From Varanus komodoensis (lineage: Eukaryota > Chordata > Lepidosauria > Squamata > Varanidae), in assembly GCF_004798865.1 (NCBI RefSeq), contig NW_025336587.1, positions 684,734 to 748,733 of the forward strand: a DNA stretch of 64,000 nt. Reading direction: 5' to 3'. The notes beneath the pieces are model-generated. The model ran no database searches. It was given only the letters and a program-made list of their open reading frames with translations, and was not told the origin of the DNA. Below, in pieces: positions 54,391 to 64,000 of this stretch. The position numbers were made by a program, and so were the translations under genes. Positions within the stretch are counted from its first letter, which is position 1. Each line of letters opens with the position of its first letter.

Positions 54391-55570
54391 GACCCATGAG
54401 TCCATGGAGGAGAGTTGCACAAATTTGGGGAGATGTGCACAGCTCTCCCATTCCACTGTTTCTGGATTTTGCTGCCTGTTTGCGCAGTGTACGCAGCAAG
54501 TGTGGGCAGGAAATGGGCTTGCAATGAGCCGCAGGATGGAGTTTGGATATTCTCGGAGCCCCAAGCTTAGCTTGCTCGCCCATCCTTGGTTATCACCCAC
54601 TGGCTGGAGAGGGGGACTCAGAAAGGAGAGGAGGCCCCTTCCTCCAGCTCCACCTGCCTCCCCACCATGACCCTTGACAGATTAAATGGGAATGTGGTGG
54701 ATTAGAAAGGAATTCCACGGGAATGTTTCCCCAGACTTTCTGCAGTGCAAGCGTGGGCACATTCCAGGGTCACAGGACTACAGTACCTCCCCCCCCAGCC
54801 TGGACCCCACCTGCCTGCCTGAATTGACCATTCAGCAGTGGGAGAAAATAGCCCTTTTAAGAGGCAAATCAGAGGCTTGCCTTCAAGCACTGGCCGCCAC
54901 AGCACCAAAACTGGGTGATTTTCCTTTTGAAAAACCCGTCCCGTGTGCTCCTCCAGCAGTGGGGCAAGGGGAGCACTCAGGGGAGCCCGGGGCACGGCCT
55001 GCAGCCCGTGGATTTCTCCCCAGGCACCTCCCAGCCCTGCTGTGGTGGGGAAGGACACAGGTACAATCTTTGTGTAGCCGGCCTGCGTTGCGTCTGGCCC
55101 AGCATTCCGTACGCACAGCTGCTAGCCAGATTTCCCAGTGCAAGACATCCGTGCCAGGATGTTTTCCTGTTGGCAGTTGGTGTAGGCACCTGTCTTTCCC
55201 CAGCATGGTCCATCTGGGCTGCCCCCCTCTTAGACTCATCCAACGGGACCCCCACAGTCCTACCTCTCCTCCAGAACTGATTGGTGCAAAGCAGTGAAGA
55301 AGACATAAGAAGTAAAGCTCAGTTTGCCTCTTGGTCCAGGAGCCACCCAGCACTGAATATGGACTTGGATGCCATGTGTGCTTGGCATCTGTCCATTTCT
55401 GAACCTGCAGTGTGGTTTTTGGACCAAGCATACATTTCCAAAATGCACAGGTGAAGAAATAACACTAAACTACTTTGCATATATACCATTTGTTACTGGG
55501 GAAGAGTGTGTCTTTTTCCAAGATGTGCAGCCTGAATTCACCTTCCTCCCACACAGACACAGATCTTGCA
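54391..55570. other. Unassigned sequence, parts resembling a TGCA-rich old repeat
   Basis: 54410-54560 ('gagttgcacaaatttgggga', 'tttgcgcagtgtacgcagca') and 55430-55560 are of the same style as 44560-44620, 5480-5640 and 60800-60960, perhaps one decayed family. A 203-codon plus frame (54686-55297) has no domain and overlaps minus-strand frames. Confidence 0.3.
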
Positions 55571-56059
55571 ATCTGATCGACATTCAGGTTGGAACAAGCT
55601 TCTTGGTGGAATTTGGATAAATTCGGCAAGCTTGAGCTGTGCTGATTCTAACGTCCTTGTTTGCCAGCTCTGCAGTTGTTTCAGGAGTCATTCCATCCCT
55701 CTCAATAGTCCACGAACGTGCCATGGGATGGTGTGGACTGGGCAAGGCAGAGAAAAGTTCCATGGGTAATTTTCCTTGTGGTAGCTCAGAAATCTCTCAT
55801 TCCTGTCGCAAGTGAATGGCTAGGCAAGCACACGGAACAGTGAAGATGCTGCACTGGTTAGCCATGTGCTCACCTGCTTTTCTCTCTCCTGCTTGCTCTC
55901 AGGGTTCCTCACCTGCAAAGTGGAGGCATCCCTTGAAGGCAGAAGAATCCACCTGCCCTTGCTGTGCTCTTTGGGCTTTCTGTGTTAGAACCGCTGAACT
56001 GCAGCAACGCCTCTGTTGATCTGTGCCATTCGGGCACCTTGTATCTTGTTCAGAAGCAC
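55571..56059. other. Unassigned sequence
   Basis: No feature recognised. Confidence 0.35.
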
Positions 56060-56245
56060 ATGATCAGGGAGGTGAGGGGTCTGGACTGGCTCTGTTTAGT
56101 CTCGAGAAAGGGGGATGATGTTTGTGGCAGCTTCCGCGTACTCATAGAGCTGCTCTGCAGAAGAGGGGCTGAACCTCTTCAGGGGAGGCACTGAACCAAA
56201 GAGCAGAGGCAGATTTTGGCTTCCTAACAGTGAGGGCTGTTTGGA
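56060..56245 (+). repeat. CR1 coding remnant, very decayed
   Basis: 'gactggctctgtttagtctc', 'gagaaagggggatgatgttt', 'gaggggctgaacctcttca' and 'gtgagggctgtttggaag' keep the order of the CR1 C-terminal coding region ('LFSLEKRRL' onward). Frame is lost. Confidence 0.5.
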
Positions 56246-56469
56246 AGGGGAAGGGAAAGCCTTGGGAGGTGTCCCCGCCCCTTGTGGGTTGCCCTCTGCT
56301 GTGGCCCCCACTGGGCACCAGCTCGAGACCTGGGTTTTGCTGCCCCGTCAGCTTGCTCATTTTGCTGCCGCGAGTGCATGATCTCCCTGCTTTCCGTTTC
56401 TTCTTTGCTCCCCCATTGATGCTCCCTTTTAATCTATTCGAGTGCATTTGCTGCAAGCCTCTCAGCTCC

Positions 56470-56640
56470 TTCAACATGGCCAGCAGAATATAAGCAGTGC
56501 AAGGATAATATCGCAGGATCACGTGATTGATGAATCAATCCATACTATTGGCAATGATCAATCTGATTGTATTACGACAAATCAGTCACGGGGATGAGGG
56601 TGCCGGTGAAGCTTGGCACACAGAATATGCTGCGTCCCGA
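56470..56640. promoter_or_regulatory. Candidate enhancer with PBX/HOX-like sites
   Basis: 'acgtgattgatgaatcaatc' at 56521-56540 contains TGATTGAT and, in mirror, GAATCAATC. Further half-sites follow ('gatcaatctgattgtattac', 56556-56575). TGATTGAT-type cores are bound by PBX with HOX or MEIS partners. The sequence is unique and non-coding. Function is inferred from motifs only. Confidence 0.3.
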
Positions 56641-57859
56641 CTTGCACTCACCGCCCCTTTGCTCCCATGTCCAAGCTCCTGGGCCTGAGGACTCGATAAA
56701 TATGTAAATGCCTGGTAAATATCTCAGAAATTGGAACGTGGACCAAGAGTAGCTTTTGAGGAGCATCACTTCTCCTGAGGAGGATTTCTGGGGGCAGTAC
56801 CCTCATCCTGTGTACAGAAGTTCGCCAGCCTGGTCCCCACTTCTCGGCAATCTCCAGACAGGGCGGGAAGAGCCCTGCCTGATTTTTCAATCTCCGTTGC
56901 GCTCCAGCAGCTCTCTGTTCCAATGCCCGACAGCAGCGTTTTCTGGGGACGCAGAATGCAGCCACGCTGGGCCCAGCACCACGTCCCAGCCTGCTCTCTG
57001 GGAGAAGGCAGTGCTGAGCGTAAGAGAATATGGGGCGGCTGGTGCACGGTTTTCCATATGCTGTGAGGCGAGACGGCTTTAAAGCCCTCGCCTGGCAGGA
57101 GGGGCACATGTGTCTCCACCAAGCGAGACTCTCCAAAGCCTCCCAGTCTTTTTATAGTTTCCCCCTCAGAGCACCTCTTCTTGGCAGCCCATTGTGAAAG
57201 CAGCTTCGCTCTGTGCTTGCATCTGCAAGGGAAATGCGGTTACAACACACCGTCTGGAATAAAGGGGCCTTGGCGGTCCCTGCTCCAGGCATTGCTGGTC
57301 GCCACCAAAATATCGTGCCGCAAGGAGTAACATGGGGTTTTATTCCTCTGCTTCCTCCAAATGCCACTGCCATAACTATAAGCCTTGCACGTATGTGTGT
57401 CTGGATGGAACAGCGTATACTTTTTGGGAAGTTTATTGCTGGAAAACAACCTCCCATCTAAAAGCCCCCTTAGCATGCCAGGGGTTGAACCTGGAGCAAA
57501 CCATGCCCAAAGCAGGGACTCTAGCACTGACCTCCTCTTTTCCCCCACATATTCCCCCAAATTGTTATTTTTTAAATGCATGCCACAAGCATGCCCACAC
57601 AAGTGTTATCAAGGGGTCTCCATTTGGGTAGCTGTTTTGAGGCATCTTCTTTTCAAAGAATGCAAAGACATGAAATACAGTGGCATCCAAACAAGCATAA
57701 ACATAACAATAGAAAGAACCTGATGCAAATTAAAGAGCCATCAATTGTTGCATTCTGCTGCAACCCAAGCATAAAAATCTTGCAGATGATTTCCCCCAGT
57801 ATTACTGTTTTATTAATATTATTAATAATTATGCATGAATAATATGTATTAATGTAACA
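56641..57859. other. Unassigned sequence
   Basis: No exon seen. 57465-57530 has a reversed tRNA-like SINE family 2 scrap ('cagggg ttgaacctggag'-type text). Overlapping frames at 56648-57136 lack domains. Confidence 0.35.
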
Positions 57860-58115
57860 GTACATTTCTGTACTGCCTGTAGCTGAAACTCTCTGGGCAG
57901 TTCACAATGGGGTATAAAAACAATAAAATACATTACATAAAATAACATTTAAAACATTTAAAAATAATTAAAATAGCATTAAAATGCAATAAAATAAAAA
58001 ATAAAAGAAGACCTGGCCAAGAAGAAAGGAAAGGGGCACCGGGATCAACCCTTCAGGCCCCTGGATGGCCAGGGAGATCTTTGAAGGCTGTGACAAAGGA
58101 GTGAAAGCAGCGTTT
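57860..58115. repeat. Old interspersed repeat with AAATA-rich middle
   Basis: 'gctgaaactctctgggcagt' and 'tcacaatggggtataaaaac' followed by about 100 bases of AATAAAA-type sequence recall the squamate repeat that reads 'gctctctgggcggtttacaa'. Class not determined. Confidence 0.5.
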
Positions 58116-58429
58116 GGTGTGGGGAAAAGTGAACAGATTTAAAGGTTATTGGAAACTGGATTTGGAAAGAGAAATAAATCCGGCCGTAGTGGATGAAGTA
58201 TCCATCAACTGCCAGTGGGTCCCCTTCTCCCCAGTGCTTCCACGCTGCACCAGCTCCCCACTGATGTCCACTCGTGTAGCTCATCACGCCAGTGCATGAT
58301 GGACCTCAGGAATAAACATTTATCCCTGCTTTCCTCCTTGCTGGATTGTAGCACTTTTTTTTAATTGAAATTCAATTTTCCAAAGACATGCACGAAATTG
58401 CCTACCCTTCACCCTGCCCCCTCCCCCTG

Positions 58430-58850
58430 CAGTGATGAGGTACAGCTGCCATTTGTGACAAGAGCAAAATTTTGCATTCAGTGTATTTCCATAATGCACT
58501 AAAGTTTATGGAGCGTTTTGACAAACTTTTTTATTATGAAGATTTATAAAGCCAGTAGAATTCACTTACTACTGTTAAGCGTTTTAAAATGCACACACAT
58601 ATCCAAACCAGACAGGTAACCCCTGTGGGTTTTGTAAAGCAGTCTCGGTTGTAATTTTCATTTGGTGCAGGGTGGCTGTTGTCATTTAATAAATATCACT
58701 CATTCATCCCACTATAGAAAAAATAAAACTGATACTGTAAAGTCAACACAACAGTCACTTCATCTCTTTTTATTGTCTGCAGTATTTGCATTGACTATGA
58801 AATTTTAAACTAATCTTATTAACAACTGTCTGGTTCTGCTTGCCTAGGGT
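58430..58850. promoter_or_regulatory. Strong candidate conserved non-coding element
   Basis: About 400 bases of AT-rich unique sequence without microsatellite, SINE or coding character, e.g. 'agcaaaattttgcattcagt', 'ttataaagccagtagaattc', 'gttgtcatttaataaatatc', 'tgactatgaaattttaaact'. It is the block in this window that most resembles a deeply conserved vertebrate enhancer. Not verified by alignment. Confidence 0.35.
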
Positions 58851-59984
58851 GTTTCCCCCCCCAGGTGAGCCTCAAAGGGGGAAATACTTCCTGTTTTTCC
58901 TCCCTCTCCCTAAGCCCATGCAACAATTAGCATATCAAATTGGTGGAACAAATAAGTAATCTTTTCCCCCCTTTTCTTTCCTTCTTGCCTTTTTTCTATT
59001 GTCTTTCCTCAGATAAGGTAAAGGCAACCTTCATGGGTTCAGTTTTATTTTTTAAGTCCAGTCCCCAAATAGATTCTCTTGGTTTAGGTGAAACCTCAAA
59101 ACCTCAGTTCGGGTGTGTGACTAAAACTGAGCTGTGGTCTTGTGATTTGATATCGTTGCTATAGTTTTAATGTCATTTTTTCTTCTGTGTTTTGATCTGG
59201 CTCTGTGCCATTTGTGATGTTTACTTGTAAACAGAGTGGTTTGTAAATACCCTGAGTAAAATATATGGGAAGGAACTTTGCACCCAAGAACAGAAGAATA
59301 AATTGCTAAAAATATTTAACATATACATAAATTGGGGGACTTTGGCCATCAGGCTATAGGAGTACAGAAATTCTGGGAGCCCAAAGATGCAATTCCAGTT
59401 CAGTGAAGCTCTTGGGATCAAAGGCAAGCATGGCTGGCCGAGGCTACATGCTGTGGCTATTCAAAGAAGCATTTCAGCCTTTTAGAAAGGGGGGAACCTG
59501 CCCCCGAACCTGCTGCAAAGCCCCAGATGCTTGGAGGTGTGACAAAAGCAGCTGCAGCTGGGGAAAGTGGGTGAAGTCTCCTGGCCAGATTTGGCCCCCA
59601 GACCTAGTGCTCTCAGTGTTTCTCCTGCCACAGCGAACCTGCTTCCCCTGACGGGATGAAACGGAGCAAGCCCAGCTTCTTCTGGGGAGCAGCACGTGGG
59701 CCTGTCAAGACAGGGCTGAGGGTTCTGGGTCCATCACAGTCTTGGGGGGATGCAGGACACCCCACCGGCCACCTCACGGTGATTCACCAGCCTTGGGACA
59801 GCGTGGCCGCCTTTTCTGCTGCTTGGCAGCCAGCCAAGACATTGTGACCAGCCTGTGGGCACCTGTGCCAGCGGAGGCGTCTCCCCCCTTCCCAGTTTCA
59901 GTCTTCCCCCCTCAGTAATCCAGGTTGGGTTTGTAGACCCTCCTAGCAGCAGCGTGTCCCTCACCTTGTTGGCTGCATCAATTA
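58851..59984. other. Unassigned sequence
   Basis: T-rich to 59330, then more GC-rich. No gene or repeat recognised. Confidence 0.4.
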
Positions 59985-60200
59985 CTCGCAGTCAATGGCT
60001 TCCTTGAGCAGTTATTCCTCCATAACTGGCGAGGCGCCTGGTGTGTGTCCAGCTGACAAGACTTTGTGTTTTCTGAAGGATTCTGTAGTGTGTGTAGTGC
60101 ATTGACATCGTTAGGGCGGCCGAAGGACCCGTTTTCTCCTTCCCTTCATAATTATTTTGCAATTCCAGAAGCTGGCTTTCCACTGCATGTTCGGATGCCT
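59985..60200. promoter_or_regulatory. Possible conserved non-coding element
   Basis: Unique block with 'catcaattactcgcagtcaa' and 'cttcataattattttgcaat' (homeodomain-type AATTA cores) and retained CpGs near 60108-60131. Appearance only. Confidence 0.25.
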
Positions 60201-61144
60201 CACCTGGAGCCTTCCTGCAGATTGGGACATGTCAGGTTTTGCATGTGTTTGACAGCTCCAAGACTTGCTTTTGGCTATTCTGCATCTAGCCAAAAACCCT
60301 GAAAAAATGCTTCAGGGCCCAGCTCTTGGTTGCAGTTAAGCCCTGCTAAACCTCCGCCACTTTGTCCCAGCTAGCAAAGGACAAGGGAAGCGAGACGCTT
60401 AAGAGAAGAGTAGGAGAGTTTGAACTGAAAATTACAATGTGCAGTAGTGTTTTTACAAGCTTGAAAGGCTGTCTCCCTCAACCTTGGGCAGCGGGTTATG
60501 TTGACAAATCCCTGTGTGTTTGTGAAGGATTGTGGAATATGTTTCTGTGCACAGCAGTTCTGTGTCTGTTTTCTTTTCCCTAAGTCTCTGGTATGTCACT
60601 TCTTTTGGCAGAACCCTTTGCTAAACTTTTGCAGTTGCTTTCCCAGGCATCTTTGTACACACATACAGGAACCAGACATTTTCTCCCATACTCCAACTGC
60701 ACCAGTGCATTTTGCTGAAGTGCTCCTTTTCCCAGTGCTACGTTCATTTGTAAGGTATCCTCTAAATTCACACAAAGATTTGTATAGGTTTTTCTTTACC
60801 TTTGCTCCCTTTTTGTTCAAATGTGTGCATTTCTGCATGCATATTTGCAAATCTACACACTTATCCCCATCAGACGCAGCATTTTTATGAACACTTTTCC
60901 AAACAGCACGGAAAAGTCATTTTTAAAAATTGTGTGCCTCTTTGCACACTTATTTTTCAAATTATCGCATCACTTCAGGAATGTTTTTGGTTTGTGTTTA
61001 GGTTGCTGAAGCATGAATTCGGTAAGTTCTCACTAAAATGCAAACCAGAAACTGTCATAACAACCCCTATGCTTGCATTTTACTTTCTGCTCAAGATTCA
61101 TCTGTTGGAGTCAGGTGAAAAACTGTAGCTTGAGTTAGCACAGA
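60201..61144. other. Unassigned sequence
   Basis: 60800-60960 alternates 'tgcatttctgcatgcatatt' and 'tgcctctttgcacacttat' motifs, possibly the old TGCA-rich repeat noted elsewhere. The 130- and 108-codon plus frames here are not considered genes. Confidence 0.35.
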
Positions 61145-61350
61145 ATTAAGAAACAGTGTGGCTTACTGGTTAGAGGGCTGGACTGGGGAGATCCAGAGTC
61201 AATACCCCTTTTAGCCATGAAGCTCCCTGGGTGACTTTGAGTCAGTCCCTGTCTCTCAGCCTAGCCTTCTTCACAGGGTTGTTGTGAGTATAAAATAGAG
61301 ACAACAAAGGTTGTTGGAGGAAATTCAGGATATGTCTGTAAAAAATAATT
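61145..61350 (+). repeat. tRNA-type SINE copy
   Basis: 'gtgtggcttactggttagag', 'agatccagagtcaatacccc', 'ctgggtgactttgagtcagt' and 'cttcacagggttgttgtgag' give head, B-box-like and core parts in order. Confidence 0.8.
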
Positions 61351-61499
61351 AAGTGAAAATGTTTTCCTTTGCAGAAATGAGGTCTCTGCTCTTCTCTGCT
61401 CCTTCTCTCCCTTTATCCGCTTCTGGTTTCTAAAGCTTTTTATTGCAGTCTAGACTGAAAAATCAAGGCACACGAGGTTATGCACACCCACACAGAGCA

Positions 61500-61560
61500 A
61501 CAAATATACAAATATATATATACAGCAGAGTAATACATATACAAATATATATCTTATGCA
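61500..61560. repeat. AT-rich near-tandem duplication
   Basis: 'tacaaatatatat' occurs twice about 33 bases apart within TA-rich sequence. Confidence 0.6.
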
Positions 61561-61859
61561 AAGATGTATAAGTTTGTGTACCATTCAGGCTGAGCAAATC
61601 AAAATGGCGAAAGAACCCCCCCCCCCTTAGCTATTTTCCCAGGAATTTCAAGCAGAATGTCTGTTTCAGCCTCATTTTCTCCATCTGTAAAATAGAAATA
61701 AAATTACCCTCTCTGGGTGCATCCTGAGCAAATCAATGCCTTAGAAATGTGGTGCGAATTTCAGAAATAAGGCAATGTCTCTGAGAGCTTTCCCACCCAG
61801 CTGCCTCAGTCTCTGGTCCTTTGTCAACATGAACAGCCCAAAAGGAAACTAAGAACCAA

Positions 61860-62160
61860 TTGGGTGGGAGGGGGGGCTTTTCTCGTTTCTCTCTCCTGAT
61901 TTTCCCAAGCCTTTCCTGGATGGTTTATGCTGCAGAGGAAATTAGTCGAGTGGATACGTGCAAGCGAATATTAATACCAGGCAGAAATATTCATTCAGGT
62001 ACCTTCCTGAATCCGTACATGTGCTTAATTCTCCGGGAGGGGAAGGATTTAATGGGATGCCCCCTTTGACTCGCGACAGAAGGCTTGTCCCGGTGCTACC
62101 CTGGAGAGCCCTACTTCCGTGCTTTCAGGGAATCGCAGCTGTTGAGCAAATGTTAGGGTA
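61860..62160. promoter_or_regulatory. Candidate conserved non-coding element
   Basis: Unique block with 'gaaattagtcgagtggatac' and 'gcgaatattaataccaggca', retained CpGs and no repeat signature. Appearance only. Confidence 0.27.
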
Positions 62161-62910
62161 ATAGCAGTTTATTATGGAATAATTACATAGCAGGTTATTG
62201 AATTAACAGCGCTGGAGACAGACGGTAATCCTAAATGTTGAGGGAGGGGGCAGGCTGAGAGGAAAATGGAGAAAAACAGTGGAATACCAGGAAACAGTCG
62301 CGGCAAAGCCCACCCTCCCGCCACTGTTGCAGTCTTCCTCTTTTTGATGTGGTCTTTCTGCACCCCTCGATGGCTGAGCCTTGGCTGGAGAGATTGAATG
62401 AAAAACGGCTTGATAAATAATTTCCCTGGAAAAATGGAGGGCACATTTAGAACCAGTAGGCCCCATGTATTCATGCCTTCCCCCCACCCCCCGCCCCACA
62501 CGCTCCGTGGAGATGGAATTTGTTCAGGGCTGGGCAGCCGTGATAACAGCGCTGAGCTGATGTGGCGATGCTTAGCGTCAGGAGGAGATGGGCGAAGGCA
62601 GGCACCGTGAGTCCGGTGAATTTGGGTTGCCGCAAAAGCTGAGAGCATGCGTGTTTTTGTTCGAAGCGTGCCTTTGTTTGGCAGAATACTTCAGGAAAAA
62701 GAAGCATCAGGATTTCTGACTGCAAATTTTATAAGTTTCTGCAATCAACTCTGAGGTGGAACGGTTTGGATGGTATAGATTAAAAAAAAAAATCTTAACC
62801 AAGTGATTTTATTTTCTGCCGTCGCTGAGGTCAATTTATCAACCTAAGCATTGGTTAACCGGCAAAAAGGAAAGACAGAATTGAAATGAGTTCCTTAAAT
62901 TTGGCATCTA
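62161..62910. promoter_or_regulatory. Candidate conserved non-coding block
   Basis: Unique sequence including 'ggaataattacatagcaggt', 'gttattgaattaacagcgct', 'cagccgtgataacagcgctg' and 'agcattggttaaccggc' (GGTTAACC). GATAA-, TAATTA- and AGCGCT-type motifs recur. Minus-strand frames (62648-62172, 158 codons) have no domain. It may hold one or more enhancers; not verified. Confidence 0.32.
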
Positions 62911-63617
62911 TCTATCTGTAAGAGAGGCTTACTCAATGTGAAGTATTACGGCACAATCCCATGCGTGTTTAAACAAGAATGGAGGCCTAGCATGCCGGGA
63001 GCGGTAAACCTTCTTTCCTGTTCAAACACACGTAGGGTTGTGTGTGTGGTTGATTAACTAGGATGAACCAGAAGACGGAGAAATTATTTTCTCTGTCCCA
63101 GCTGCCACACACTCTCCCTTTCCTGAACCGTACAAGATCAATCCTAGATCGGTTTTGATTTTGTTTGATATCTGTGAATATGGTTCACATGGACTTCTGG
63201 ATTTCTGGCATTTGTGTTCATGATGCTGCAAGGTGAGCATCCACTTAGAGAAGCGAAATGCATAGGGATGTGAAGTGGTATTTGTGGCGCATACATGGAT
63301 TCCCTTTGCTGGGGGAAGAACAGGAATGCTGGTACTTTAATCGAATCAAAAGTTCTTTTATCACATAAGAAATCGAATATACAACTTATAATTTAATTAA
63401 GCATGTCAACCTGTACTGTTTGGTATACTTGAGAAGCTGATGGAGCAATTTTATTGCATTTGCTTTTCTGAGCAGCTCTTAGGGTAAGAGCCCTTTGAAG
63501 GCATGCCATAATCTCTAAGATTACTCTAGAGTAAGACCCCTTCTACATATTACAGGTTACTCTCTGGTAGTCTGCACACAGGACTCCAACTGGAGAAGAA
63601 TAAAATGCCTTGCTGTA
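62911..63617. other. Unassigned sequence
   Basis: AT-rich single-copy-looking DNA. 63345-63480 is a possible further conserved block ('caacttataatttaattaag'). No gene seen. Confidence 0.35.
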
Positions 63618-63705
63618 TAATCCTAGGTAGGTCTGCTTGTGAGGAAGCCCCCTTGGGGTCAGTGGACTTACCTCCAGGTAAGGGAATAAAGGATCACAGC
63701 CTTAG
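63618..63705. repeat. Fragment of a 'ggacttacctccaggtaag' repeat
   Basis: 'taatcctaggtaggtctgct', 'cagtggacttacctccaggt' and 'aataaaggatcacagcct' recall a very common squamate and turtle interspersed unit ('cttactcccaggtaagtg', from memory). Class not determined. Confidence 0.45.
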
Positions 63706-64000
63706 ATTTATACAAGTGATGGTGTGAAAGCGATGAACAATTGAGAGAGAAGCAAATGGTTGTACTTTATGGTGCCTAAGCACGTGTGTCTTCTCTTGCT
63801 TCCATTTGAGAAAGTGGGAAAAAACAGAGAAGCTGAAAATAAAATGTGCACATTTGTAGTAAATATTTGTATTATTTTAGTCACAATATTTTGGACTAGC
63901 AACATTTCTGTAAACATTCTGACAGCATCAGACTCTTCCTTATACATTTGCTCAGCTGCAGACCATGAGGAAGAGATAACTAGATGCCTTCCAGATGAAT
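63706..64000. other. Unassigned sequence
   Basis: AT-rich, no gene or repeat recognised up to the window edge. Confidence 0.35.

Noticed and set aside
54686-55297. 203-codon plus-strand frame
   Set aside because: No domain; overlapped by a 182-codon minus-strand frame.
1-64000. LTR retrotransposons, endogenous viral sequences, CRISPR arrays or bacterial-type systems
   Set aside because: I saw no long terminal repeats, gag/pol/env-like frames, regularly spaced repeats or operon-like gene runs; all reverse transcriptase sequence is of CR1 or RTE type.

Overview
The window looks like nuclear DNA of a squamate reptile, most likely a lizard. It combines RTE-type BovB LINEs, several ages of CR1 LINEs (one nearly full length with an esterase-type ORF1), tRNA-type SINEs carrying the squamate 'gtgactttgggccagtcac' core, and short fold-back elements with the 'actacaactcccag' motif. 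No primate or rodent L1/Alu sequence was recognised. The species cannot be named from the sequence. I found no exon of a host protein gene that I can support, no tRNA, rRNA or snRNA gene, and no CRISPR or bacterial feature. Long open frames outside the LINEs are low-complexity or frame shadows.

Layout. 1-6150 is mostly single-copy sequence with small decayed repeats. 6193-8979 is a 5'-truncated CR1 on the minus strand; it carries a SINE insertion and an assembly gap whose two flanks are the same 226 bases. 9.0-12.4 kb is mostly unique, with two possible conserved non-coding blocks. 12827-20280 is a BovB copy (plus strand) split by a nearly full-length CR1 (minus strand, 15263-19715). 21.2-23.9 kb holds an older CR1, with a second gap inside a 71-base-period repeat, and a CR1 3' scrap. 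28854-32038 is a second, nearly full-length BovB copy with an 11-base target-site duplication. From 32 kb to the end the DNA is mostly single copy with short SINE, CR1 and old-repeat scraps and many stretches that look like conserved non-coding elements, best fitting an intergenic or intronic regulatory landscape.

The layers can be partly dated by nesting: CR1 2 is younger than BovB copy 1, the SINE at 8208 is younger than CR1 1, and CR1 3 (48631) is younger than the SINE it splits. The strongest observations are: two BovB copies with different target-site duplications share the same in-frame stop between endonuclease and reverse transcriptase; the CR1 insertion coincides with loss of 60 bases of BovB; and the first gap's left flank ends in a palindrome whose loop is inverted, which marks an assembly error. 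I found no convincing previously undescribed biological system.
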